Source of the DNA: Aphelocoma coerulescens
Lineage: Eukaryota; Chordata; Aves; Passeriformes; Corvidae
DNA: 64,000 bases
Reading direction: 5' to 3'
Assembly (NCBI RefSeq): GCF_041296385.1
Contig: NW_027184065.1
Location: 186,001-250,000, forward strand
The translations under genes were made by a program, and so were the position numbers. Position 1 is the stretch's first letter; each line of letters starts with the position of its first letter. The notes under the pieces are model-generated. The model made no database searches. It saw only the letters and a list, made by a program, of their open reading frames with translations, and was not told where the DNA came from. Positions 31,901-42,646 of this stretch are shown one piece after another.

Positions 31901-34049
31901 CTGCTGTATGTCGCTGCGAGAAAAGTGCATAGCCCTGGTGTGTTTCGGAAGGGCAGTCGGCTGGGGCATTTCTCTTCCGGCACCGTGCTCTCCGGGCGAG
32001 AAGTAGACGACGCTTCGACTCCGGCTGAATGAAAAGCGCGACATGGTACGAAGAGCATACGAATGAGGGCGCAGAGCACCGAGCTGGTGTGCGCATCGCA
32101 CAGGCTGCAAGAAGAAGCGTGGCTGCCGCTCGCTTCTTTGCGGATTCACGTTAGCAGTTGAAAACAAAAGTTCCACTTGCAGCTACTTGTGCTGCTACCT
32201 ATTTCTCTTCCAGCTTTCCCTGGGAAGAATTGTGCCGAGCTTTATGCTTCGAGATGCAGAGATGACAGTGGTAGATGCAGCGGAGAATGGAAATAAAGAG
32301 TGCAGCGGACAGTTTACAGTGCTTTACGTGAGGCAAAGGAAAAGGTTTGCTCAGCAGTGCTTTTTACTTCTGGAGCATTTTGCTTTGGTAGCACCTGCTG
32401 CTAGTGGGCAACGGAGCTGCGAGAGTGAATAACGTGACGGCACGTCTATCTGAGAAGGAAGCTCCCGAGCCGCAGTGTGTTGTGCTCAGTTTCAAGGCTG
32501 CTTGGAGGAGGGGGGTACTTGAAGAACGCCGTCTATCTGGACGCGTCCTACTGCGTGTGCTCCAGCTGCATGGACTCTGCAGCATTGAAGGTGTAAGAAA
32601 CTTCTTCTGGCCTGATAGTGTGATAGAGTGCAACGGCTACGCCTTACTTTGTGAATCATCCAGAGCATTCTCAGCTGAATCTGCTTGTGAAGCAGCTCTT
32701 GGCTGGACATTTGAAATTCGGTCCACTGAGTACGTTAACGCGGTGCCCAGCTGCTTCGTTTTTCGCCTTCTGCCGTCTGGACAGAACTGAAGCCCAGCGA
32801 TGGCTTTTAGCTGTGGCTCTCTTCAGCATGTGTACTGCACGCATCCGCAGTGTGCTGTGCAAGGATTTTCCTCAGCTCTCCCTCAGCGAGATGCGTCAGG
32901 TGAGAAACACTTGCTGGATTAGCCTTTCGCTGGCCAAGGCTTTTAATACAGCACCACAATATGGGCGACGAGGAGAAAGGAAGAACATCTTTTCGTCCTG
33001 GCACGTTCTTCTGAGCGACATGACTATCCGCGTGTTTGCTTCCTGCAAAGCTGTATTGTGCGCGGCGGTATTGGAACTGAGAAGGCAGGTGCAGAGAGCA
33101 CCGGGATCTGACGGCGTTCTGCAGCCTGTAAAGGAAAGACGGCAGCCACTTGAATGTGGTGCAAACACAAGTTTCCACGCGTCGAGGGCAAGCTCTGGGC
33201 GTGCTGGTTGACCTAAAACTGTTCTCTGGGCGGGACATAGCAGAGAATCTTTCCCTTTACATTTGGACGACAAGAAAGACCGAAAGTGCTGCTGTATGTC
33301 GCTGCGAGGGAAAGTGCATAGACCAGGCGTGTGTCGGCAGAAGCAGTCGGCTGGGGCATTTCGCTGCCGGCACCGTGCTCTCTGGGCGAGAAGTAGACGA
33401 CGCTTCGACTCCGGCTGAATGAAAGAGCGACATGGGTACTAAAGAGGCCGAACGAAGGCGCAGAGCACCGGACTCGTGTCCGCAGCGTACAAACTGAGAA
33501 AGGAGCGTGGCTAGCACTCGCCTGCCTGCCCAATTCACGTTAGCATTGAGAAGGAGGAAGTTCAACGACAACTACTTCCTTGTGCTACTACTTATCCCTC
33601 TTCCAACCATCCCCAAAACCACTGGCGCTTAACTTTAGGCTTCGAGATGCAGCAAACACAGTGGTCGCTTCCAAGGAGAGGGGAAATAGAGAGTGCAGCG
33701 GGGAGTTTAGGTGGCTTTACGTAAGGCAAGGGGAAGGTGCAGCCCAGCATTGGCTTTTTCTTCTAGTTCTTTTCTTCAGGAGAGCAGCTAGCAAGCAGGC
33801 TGCGAGAGGCAACAATGGGATGGCTCGTCTGTCGGAGAAGCCGCAGTCTACAGTGCTGCAGACTGCTGTGCACAGTTTTAATGCTGCTGTAAGTACACGG
33901 TACTTTTGGAACGTCTTCTCTCCTGACTCTCCCATCTCTGGGAGCTCTAGCTGCTTGAACCTGGCCACACTGAAGGTGTGTGGACGTGGTCGCGCTGCGA
34001 GTATCAAGTCTTCCAGAGAAGAGGGATAGTCAAGAAATGCTTTCTCACC
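28945..34049 (-). repeat. 1.4-kb satellite-like repeat, four reverse copies
   Basis: The complementary landmark ACGCTTCGAC lies at 29409, 30618, 32010 and 33400, spacings 1209, 1392 and 1390. The copies at 30618 and 32010 are almost identical for over 1 kb, with identical open frames at 30112-30687 and 31504-32079. The first lacks 183 bp (between 29642 and its counterpart at about 30844-31026). The outermost copy is the counterpart of the outermost left copy and is more diverged. Confidence 0.9.
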
Positions 34050-35436
34050 TGGCCTATCTCTCAGTCCGAACTGTGGCTTCAAACGCTGCGCTGCAAGGGT
34101 GGACTTACCCACTTGGAGAGAATGTGATGATGCTCTAGATATAGTTGCGAAGGAAAGTGCTGCTCACTGGAATGTTTCGCCTAGTTCACAGACTTTAAAA
34201 GGACTAGGAAGGCCAACGCCTTGTTTTAGCACTTGTTCTCTGCGTGCAGCTGCTGGATGTTTGGAAGGGCTTTGGGATCCGCCAGAGGTGGAGGGTAGGA
34301 TGCTACAGAGAGCTTGAAGGAAAGTGCCTATCTCCAGGGCCTTTGATGCAGTTCAGCGGGTGCGAGTGGCATGTTGAGCATGTTCATGATGGCACAGAAA
34401 AGGTTCTGAAAGAAAGAGGCCGTGCTGAAACTGCCTTTACTTTTGCCGCTTAGAAACTGCTCAGCCAACAATGAAAAGATTCGTCTTGCTTCCCCGCTAC
34501 GCGCAGGGTTACATACTTTTATGTCTCCAAGAGGCAGCATGCACAGCGGAGCTCTTCCACCAACTGCTTCCACACGACTGGGGCCGCGCCAGCCAAGCGC
34601 TTTTTGCCGGGCACTGTCAGCGCTCATGGAAACAACCACACGACGGCGCTGCAGACTTGCAAAAGAAGGCCAAGCACCTGGCCCAGCTCGAAACCACCCC
34701 AAGGGCAGACAGAGGCAACTTGCAAACGGCCCTGCACTCAAATCAACGGTGTCAGGACAAAAAGGTTGCCCTCATCTTCCCCTTCCAAGAGCACACTCTT
34801 CTTTACACCACACTCCAAGAGCCAGACCAAACAAATGGCCCAAACAAATCTTTTCCCTCTCGCAGATTCCGCCCACCAACTTGAAACCATCTGGCAAAAA
34901 CAGGGCTCAAAACAGTGCCAGCTGAGGAAGATCTTGCTGCCTACAACTTCACCTGCACCCCTCAAACTAGCAGCACACACGCTGTTCTCAGCACTCTCCT
35001 TCTCAGCTCTAGGTACCATCCTAAGCCTTCCCTCTCCCAGAGTCAGGATCCAAAGGCAACGGCACCAGGGACTGCTCACACACTGAAGGCACCAGGACAA
35101 ATAGCTTAAGAGCTTGGCCTTTGCATTCCCACTGACAGCTCAACAGCTCGAACCCAGAGAGAGCTCTGCCTGTTGGGAAAAGCCTTTAAAATCCCTAGGA
35201 GTACCTGATGTGCACATCCAAACCTGCCTTCCTTGCCAAAGAGAGCAACTACAAGCCCATCTCCAAAGAAACGGCATCCCCTCCTCCAAAATACAACACA
35301 TCCAGCGACTGATCCGCCTCCAGTATTGAATATGTCCAACAATTGCCCCTACACGCACAGGGGCCAGAAGAGAAATGTCTTGCTGGACTATTCCTCCCCA
35401 CAGTACCTTAACATCTGCTCCAGCAACACTGGCACT
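34050..35436. other. Unassigned arm sequence, right
   Basis: Inverted copy of 24831-26199. No gene recognised. An extra ~20 bp near 34815-34845 relative to the left arm. Confidence 0.5.
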
Positions 35437-36577
35437 ATGTCCTTGCCTTCCCAAGGAAAGGCACTCCGAGTCTCTTGGCCTTGCCTTGTCTAGTTCTTCT
35501 TAAGGTACCCTTGCTCTGCTTCCTTTGCCTGCGTCTGCCTTGCCTCGCACTGCCTACAACTTGCTGGCTTTGCTTTGCCCGGCCTACCACTCTTTCCCTT
35601 GCCTTCCATGCAGGCAAGGCGCTGCAAACTGAGTGCAGGCAATTGTGGGCAAGTCAAGGGAGAGGTAGGCAAGGCCAGAGCAGTGAGGGGAAAGCAAATG
35701 GACTGGTAGGCAAGAGAAGGCCCAGAAGTTAGAGGCAAGGCTGGCTGTAGGAAGGAAGGGCCACTGATGGGAAGGCCAGGCAGAAACAGGAAGGGCTCAG
35801 CAAGCCAAGGCCCTGGAGGAAAACAGTAGGCAGGTCATGTGCGGGGCAGGGCCCTGCAAAGGAATGCAAGGCTCCAGAGGGCTAGCAGGGCAAGGCAAGG
35901 CAAGTGTTGTGTTGCCAAGGCAAGGCCAGGCAAGGCAGGTGAGAAGTACATTCAAGGACTGCTGGTACACAAAAGTGGCCAGGACCAAGTGCTCTGTGTG
36001 GCCTTGATCCCGCGTGGGTCATCTCTCCTCTGTACCTAAAAGACTTGAGCTACCTGCCTTCCCTTGTATGCAAAAGAACTCTCTTTCTGGTCCCCGAGCT
36101 CAAGGGCAAAATGTGAATTGCCCCTCCAAGGTTGAAGACATGCAAGGATTGCTCCCAGACAAAGGCTGCCCACAGAGATGAGTGTGGCAACATGCGTCCT
36201 CCCCTGGTCTTCCTCTCATGGGATCCTGAAACACCGGAGATGCTTGAGAGCTTTGAGATTCCTCGGAGGAGCAGAAAGGGCAGGGCAAGGCCCAGAAATG
36301 TCATTGAAAAGGGGTGTTGAATTCCAGGTGGGGGAGGGGTGAGCAAGGTCATGCAAGGCAAGGGAGGGGTTCAAGGGCAAGGCAAGGCAAGTGGTGGCTT
36401 TGCGAGGCGAGGCAAGGCAATGAGGGTCCTAGAAGGAAAAGGAAAGGTGAGGCCAGACCTAGACGAATGTGAAAGGAAGTCAGGTGGGGGATGGGTGAGC
36501 AAGTCAGTGCAAGGCAGGGGAGAAAAGGCAGGTTGAGGGAAGGCTACAGAGGGGGCAGCAAGGAAATGCAAGGCATG
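35437..36577. repeat. Degenerate GGCAA/AAGGC-rich region, right arm
   Basis: Inverted copy of 23690-24830. Clear runs of GGCAAGGCAA-type words at 35890-35940 and 36350-36420. Confidence 0.75.
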
Positions 36578-36682
36578 GGGAAGCATGCGAGGAGTGGGTG
36601 CTGCCAGCCGGTGGGGATGGCAGGGGCGGGGCCACTGCAAGTAGCATGGTGGGGATGTGGAGGGGGTGTTAGTGTGCGGGAG

Positions 36683-36738
36683 GTGTGTGTGTGTGTGTGT
36701 GTGCAGTGGAGTGCAGGGTAAGTGCAGGTGTGTGTGTG
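36683..36738. repeat. GT microsatellite cluster, right arm
   Basis: GT runs at 36683-36703 and 36729-36738, mirror of the left-arm CA cluster. Confidence 0.85.
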
Positions 36739-36807
36739 CGTATACGGGGGTTTTGTGCCAGGTGCTGTGCCGGGGAGAGCCGTTCCACCGCAAGGAAGGT
36801 GTGGGCG

Positions 36808-37247
36808 TGAAAGGAGTAAGATAGATGTGTCTTTACAAAGAGACCGTGTGAATCTCTCCTTAGACAAGGCTAGGAATTTACAGGGGGGGAAGTAACAGAA
36901 GAAAGTATTCGTTCTAGAAACTGTTACTAATCAACAGAGACTGTTGCTCAGCCAAGGCCCTGCTAAATTCCTGAACCTAGAGCAAGGCAGCAAAGACTTC
37001 CTAGCATTAGGAATAGTTTGGTTTTCTTCCTTTTCCATTCCAAAAGGGGAGTGCATATTAGAGGGGGGCATAGAGTAGGCAGTTCCGGAAGTCTGTAATT
37101 CCCGAGTACCTCAGAGGGTGCTGTTGCCAGGAACTTAGCATCAGAAGGGAGCTGCATCCCGCAATCATTTGAGAGACTCCATGGCAAAAGCCCCATGGCC
37201 TCTCCCTGGAGTTGAAGAATGTTACAGGACTCCTCTGTCTCCTTTTT
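36808..37247 (+). repeat. ERV2 5' LTR-like repeat, right arm
   Basis: Starts TGAAAGGAGT and shares with 40450-40909 the blocks TCTTTACAAAGAGACCGTGT, AGGCAGTTCCGGAAGTCTGT and the final CTCTGTCTCC. Confidence 0.7.
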
Positions 37248-37689
37248 GGTGGATGAAGAAACTCAGAAAGCCACACTTCTGCCAGAACTCTCCAAGATGC
37301 CCCCTTTGCTCCCCGTGACTCCATCACTGCCCAGGAAGCTGTCTTTTCTACCGCAGCAGTTTGACATACAGTTAAAAGTCGTGTGGCAGAGAAAAAAGGC
37401 AAGAATTGGTTTCCAAGGGATGGCAAACAAGAGATACCAGAACCTTTGGCCCTACCAATATTAAAGCAACTCCATTAAGAGAGTTCTTGCACTTCCTGAG
37501 GATTGGCAGAAGCCTATCTCATGATGTATGTTGCTGGGGGTCTTTTTAGACTGGCAAAAGGAGCTGTTGAAGGTTGCTTGATCTGTGCTAAAGCCAACAG
37601 CCAAGTTACAAAGTAACTTGCTAGAGGAGGGAGGCCTTGGGCTGCATGGCCCTTCCAAAGATGCCAGGTGGATTTTCCGGAGATGCCCC

Positions 37690-38400
37690 AAGTGGCAAGG
37701 CTTAATATCTTCTGGTAATCGTATGTCAGCTAGCAAGGTGGCCAGAAGTATTTCCAACTACTTCAGTAATGACAGGATCAGTTCTTAAGGCATTTTTGGA
37801 ACAAATCATTCCAAGATACAGCATTGTAGAAGCAATAGATTCAGATAGGGGAACTCATTTTGCAGGAAAGATCCTTCAAGGGGTTTTGGCTTCTTTAGGA
37901 ACACAATGGAACCTCCATAGGCCCTGGCACCCCCAGAGCTCGGCTCGGGTAGAAAACAATGAAGAGAGAAATAAACACCTTTTGAAGCTGGTAATAGAAA
38001 CCAAGATGCCATGGGTAGGGCTTTGGACATTGGCTTTGGTGAGAATGAGGGCCCAAGCCAGAAGAGAGATTCAGTTATCTCCCTTTCAATCGTTGTTTGC
38101 AATTGCCCTGGTAAGTCTCCACCCAGTGGGGGGGGGTAGAGGCAAGTGATGCATTTTTAAAACCATCTGTGGCCAGGATCCTGCTTCTTGTGAAACCCCT
38201 TCAACAGGAAACTCAGCTGGTGCAAGCCCGGCCTTTGGACTTTGCTGCTTTTAACATCCAACCAGGAGATTGAGTCCTAATTAAGGAGTAGAAAGAAGCG
38301 CCAGTGCTGGTGAAATGGCGTGGCCCATTCCAAGTGTCACTGACGACAGAAAACAGCCGTCAAGTAAGCTGAACACAGGTGAACCCGTCACTCTCGGGTC
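37690..38400 (+). pseudogene. pol: ERV2 integrase fragment, right arm
   Basis: Same integrase region as in the left arm. Catalytic-core Asp in DSDRGTHF (about 37839-37862). The 37769-38149 frame is cut short by a change in the G-run near 38128-38136, after which the C-terminal domain continues in another frame (WRGPFQV near 38310). Confidence 0.8.
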
Positions 38401-38759
38401 AAGGTCTCTGAAGCCTCGGAGATTTGCACATCTCAGCTGGAGGAGAAGGCCGGGAGGCCGTGACTGACACTCTGCAGGAGTGGGCCGGAGCAGTAGGCAG
38501 TGCTTCGACATCGGAAGAAGCCCCGCAGTCCTACCTTCAGACCGTCTGCTGAAATAGACTGTATAGGCATCCCTCCTCTAGAATCTCCACTCACTTGGGG
38601 GCTAATACTTGTGGCCATTTTGTTACGTTAAGTGGTTTCTGTGTCTTCAATTGCCACAGGTGCTGCAGAAGACAACGGGAAAATTAGACTAGCTAATTAG
38701 ATGACACTATTAAAACATTTTCCTTACTAATTCTACTTTGATATGGTTAGCTGAGTTTA

Positions 38760-40320
38760 GGCCAGGAGTGGGAGAATCAATTTGCAGCCTTAGGAGAAGA
38801 AGTAGCAAAAGTTTTTAACCTTAGCAATTGCTGGCTCTGTGGAGGGCCAGGAGGATCTGAAGAGTGGCCATAGTTGGCTAGCCCAGCTGAACCTAAATGG
38901 TGGGTCAATGTGAGGGCCACAGTGGGATGGGATTTGGGGCCAAAGAAGGAAGTTCATGGCCACTTCATTCTTCTCCAACAGGCACTTATTGCCTAAATAG
39001 GATAGGGCGTGTCTATGTAGGAAAAGGCAATTGTCAATTGACTTTCCCTCTGGGCTTGAACAACTGGGTTTGGACCCCCAATTGCCCTCCTTCCAATTGT
39101 TCCAAATATCAAGGCAAATGCAATCAAATACCTGTTCGGCTCACTAACAGTAGCTGCGTAAGGCGTTCTTATCACACTTACCAAAAATATTTGGAAGCCT
39201 GTAAAGCAATGGGGAGGGACAAGGGGTTTTTTTGACCACCTGTTTTTGAGCAGTCCCCACAAAAATTCCACAAGTAGAAGACATGTTGTTTGTGATTATC
39301 AGTGGGAATGGCCACACCGGATTGGAACTCAAAGCCTTTTAGTGAGTTCTGCTCCAAATCCAACCAAGCAGCTTGCAGATGTAAATGTAGGTGGGAACCC
39401 TGTGCGGGAGCTTGGAAATGCAAATGCTGGGACCCTTATGGTGGGGCAACTCTTGTTGGAGGACCGTTAGGCCCGGGAATCCTGCTGTATTTTGAGCCAC
39501 CAATTGATGACCATGGGTAGGTTCCTTTGCTAATGGAACACGGGCTTTGAAAGGACAGTATTGGATTTGTGGCCAACATGCTTAGCTCAGGTTACCTCCA
39601 AACTGGTCAGGGATATGGTATATTTAGTAGACTGTTGTTCTTTTTGCTACTACAAGTTCTGGGAAATCGCTTAGGAATCAAAATCTGTGATGATTTAATT
39701 AGAGAAAAGCAGTCAGCTGATGCAGCCCTGGCTGGAGGGAGCACCCCAAAACGGGGAAATTATGAACGGCCAACAGAACAAGTTACCCAACACGATGGAC
39801 CAGCCCCTTGGAAACCTAAGGAATTAATCCCAGATGCCTGGGAACCCATTTATCATTTGAAGGAGATAATTAGGTTACAAGCTGTCTCGGAAATAATTAC
39901 CAACCAGCCAGCCACAGCGCTTGACCTTTTTGCTGAGCAACCCACTTAAATGAGGAAAGCGGTATTTCAACATTGGATGGTATTAGATTATCTGTTGGCA
40001 GAAGAAGGAGGAGTTTGTGGGAAATTAAATGACTCGAGCTGCTGTTTGCAAGCAGATGACAGCGGAAAAGTGGTCAAACAAATAACAAAGGAAATAACGT
40101 CAGCTCGTGGACCTGTCCAAATGTTGAAAGGATGGGGATGGGACATGTTTTCATGGTTAACTGGCCAGCTCTGGGCTAAATGAATACGATTCCTCCTCTT
40201 ACATGCTATAGCAACTCTCATCTTTTTACCATGTGTGACACCATGCTGGCGGCAGCTCTTTCAGCAGGTGCTCAAGGGGATGCCGCTAGCAGCCATGCCT
40301 ACCTGATCCAGAAATGACTA
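38760..40320 (+). pseudogene. env: ERV2 env (broken), right arm
   Basis: C-W-L-C at 38829-38840. A Cys-rich surface segment follows at 38897-39235, then shifted frames to 39520. The frame at 39569-39949 ends with TAA and resumes in frame at 39950 with the helix and GGVC-X7-CC (first Cys codon 40016). A stop at 40181 and a frame change precede the hydrophobic membrane segment (about 40200-40240). Non-functional. Confidence 0.8.
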
Positions 40321-40434
40321 CAAAAGGACAGAAAAGGATGTCACTGCAAATAATAGCAAAACCCAAGAAGACTCCAGAAGAAAAAAATTAAATCCATGGT
40401 AATTAAGGTTTGTAAAGACAAATACAGAGCAAAT

Positions 40435-40449
40435 AAAAAGAGGAGGGAT
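40435..40449 (+). other. ERV2 polypurine tract
   Basis: AAAAAGAGGAGGGAT immediately before the 3' terminal repeat, which supports calling the direct repeats LTRs. Confidence 0.65.
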
Positions 40450-40909
40450 TAAAAGGAATGAGATGGATGAGTCTTTACAAAGAGACCGTGTGAATCGGCC
40501 TGTAGACAAGGCTAGGAAGTTATGGCTAGTGAAGTAACAGAAGAAACTAGGAGTTCTCTAGAACTGTTACTAATCATCAGAGACTGTTGATTAATCAAGG
40601 CCGTGTTAAATTCCTGAACCTAGAGCAAGGCAACAAAGACTTAAGAGCATTAGGAATGGGGTTCTTTTCTTTCTTCTCGATGCCAAGAGGGGGGTGCATA
40701 TTAGAGGGGGGCGCATAGAGTAGGCAGTTCCGGAAGTCTGTATCTCCCGAATACCTCAGCCAGTGGGGAAAAGGAAGAGGGTGCTGTGGCCGGGAACTTG
40801 GCATCAAAAGGGGGCTGCATCCCGCAACCGTTTGACAGACGCCATGGGAAAAGCCCCATGGACTCTCCCTGTAGTCGAAGAATGTTGCAGGACTCCTCTG
40901 TCTCCTTTT
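40450..40909 (+). repeat. ERV2 3' LTR-like repeat, right arm
   Basis: Diverged direct repeat of 36808-37247, about 20 bp longer mainly because of an extra AGTGGGGAAA-containing stretch near 40762. Ends beside the CpG island. Confidence 0.7.
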
Positions 40910-40952
40910 CGGATATAAACCTCAGGCATCGTGGATTAATTTTCCCTAACGG

Positions 40953-41883
40953 CAGCGACCTGCCGCGTGGTCTCCGTGCTCCTCTCCAGCCCCCCGGAAC
41001 GTGTAAAATAGTTCCCAGCGGCTCCCACCGCGCGTTGCAGACGGCTGCGCGGCCCCGGGGCTGCCCGCAGTGCTCCCCTGCCCCGCCAGGGCTGCCCGCG
41101 GGCTGCGGAGCCGCCTCGCCACCGGCGCGGCCAGGGCTGGGGCCCTTCTCGACAGCAGCCGAGGGGCTGCGGAGCGGGCGGCTGCCGGACGATCAGCTAG
41201 TTTATGCCGCGCGGTGCTGCCGCCTCCATCTAGCTCTCCATCGCGCCGCCGCCCGCCGCCCGCCTGGCGCGCTCACGCTCGGCCGCGCTCGCCGCCCGCC
41301 CAGCCTCGCCGGAAGCTCTCCCGCCCGGGCTGTGCCCCGGCTCCGCCGGCAGCTCGGCAGGGCCCGGCCGCACGCGTGCTGCGTGGCTCGGAGCAGCCGC
41401 GTTGCGCCGCAGGCGACGGGGAAGGCGGGGCGGGCCGGCGCCATCGTGGTAGCGCGAGGAGAGGAGCGCCCGGGCGGGGCGGCGAGCGGCGCGGCGGTGA
41501 GCGCTTCTGCTTCCTGTCGCTCGGCGGCCGCCCACGGCAGGTGCCGTGTGACCCCGCGGAGCGGCGGGGCCGGCCGGGCGGTGCGCGGCGAGGCTTTCGG
41601 CCAGCGGCGGCCACAGCGAGAGGCTGCTGGCACTGCCCGTGCCGGTGGAGAGAGCGGGGATCCGAGGCCGGCCTTCCCCGGGCGACGAGGGGAGGCCGCC
41701 TTTGCCGCGCTGCCCTCCGTGCAGCATGTGGCCGATTCCGGCGAACCCGGGGTCTCCGCAGCGGCGCGGGCGGGAGGGAGTGGGGAGCGCGCTCGGTGCC
41801 GTGCCGGCCGCTCCCGGCCAGCGCTGCGCTGCGCCGAGGCGTTTTCCCGCCCGTCCTGGGAAGGACATAAGCGACACCGTAGT
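40953..41883. promoter_or_regulatory. CpG island, copy in unit 2
   Basis: Second-unit equivalent of 200-1130, with substitutions at 41200 (disrupting the - strand CATAAAATA) and 41276. Splice-donor-like GTGAGC at 41497-41502. Confidence 0.6.
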
Positions 41884-41891
41884 TGGAGCTT

Positions 41892-42646
41892 AGCTGTCAG
41901 GGGGTACAACTTCCCTCCATTGGCGACCTCCTTTTCCCTCTGATTCAGCTACCTTGTGGTAGGTGCGATGGTGCTGAAGAAGGGTGGCGGCTTGGCACAG
42001 TTGCTGTCATAGGTGGTGCGAGAGCTCCACGCAAGGAGCTTTGAGTGGCATGTGTGAGGGTAGGAGGGTACGGCACCCATAGCTGAAGGCAAAAAAGGTC
42101 AGGGCATGTCATCAGCCGCAGTCGTGCTAAGTTGTTCATCTTTGCAAACTGCTTGCCGAGTTGTTCCTTTCTTAGGTAATGGGGGCTTGTATCAACCAGA
42201 ACTGCAAATGGTCAGTATTTGCAGAGAAGGTTACTTGGACTGTTGTTGAAGTGAGTGTAGCAGTTTCTATGGCATTCTGCAAAAAAAGTGACAGGTCTCC
42301 CTGTGTTCCCCAGTTCTTAACAAAGATGAAGTTAACAAACCCCTGAAAAGAGGTTTTGCAAAACTTCAGGGATATTTTCCTACTAGTACTGTAGAGACAA
42401 CCATAGTCACCTTGTCTTTCCAAAAGTGAAGGTTCCCTATTTTTGTCCAAGAGCATCAAGTGCTTTTGATCAGCGTTTGTGTGCATGCATTAGCCTCGTT
42501 CTTGCTCTTCCTTGGAGAACTTTTACAATACTCACATGATCTGTGTAGGCTGCAGACTGCAGTGGTGAACTTCAAGGCTTCCAGCAGAAGGGAGATGCTA
42601 TCCACATTTTGGATTCTCCTTAGCCTGAACCTTCAACGTCCAAGGC
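41892..42646. repeat. Outer end of right palindrome arm, unit 2
   Basis: Equivalent of 1139-1893. Contains the second empty ERV1 site, CCTC at 41914-41917. Confidence 0.9.

Larger units (their letters stand above)
1..40753. repeat. Tandem amplicon unit, copy 1 (about 40.75 kb)
   Basis: Positions 1-23378 reappear in the same order and orientation at 40754-64000. The offset is 40753 at the start, 40752 after a poly-T indel near 5670, 40753 after a 1-nt insertion in the second integrase, 40750 after an indel near 16485, and 40622 after a 128-bp duplication in the first copy's 3' LTR. Only a few substitutions separate the copies, for example at 447, 523 and 1240. The near-identity shows recent duplication or ongoing homogenisation. 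The accumulated indels argue against a simple copy-paste assembly error but do not exclude two merged haplotypes. Confidence 0.97.
36808..40909 (+). mobile_element. ERV2, right-arm copy
   Basis: The + strand counterpart of 19357-23459, with the same deletion of gag, protease and reverse transcriptase. The 5' terminal repeat is 36808-37247, a purine-rich tract lies at 40435-40449 and the 3' terminal repeat is 40450-40909. The stretch 37248-37690 is pol or leader debris without a clear domain. Confidence 0.82.
28945..42646. repeat. Right arm of the palindrome
   Basis: Inverted partner of the left arm, without the ERV1 insertion. From the centre outward it holds four reverse-orientation copies of the 1.4-kb repeat, the GGCAA-type region, ERV2 on the + strand, the CpG island and the 0.7-kb outer piece, then passes into the spacer at about 42647. 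The equivalent end of the previous palindrome's right arm occupies 1-1893. Confidence 0.93.

Noticed and set aside
26200..34049. CRISPR-like or short tandem array
   Set aside because: Repeat period is about 1.4 kb, copies are head-to-tail and inverted, there are no short direct repeats with unique spacers, and the genome is eukaryotic.
36808..37247. ERV2 terminal repeats as an unrelated segmental duplication
   Set aside because: A purine-rich tract precedes the downstream copy, the repeats flank integrase and env in the right order, and they are direct. LTR is the simpler reading, although the ends are imperfect.
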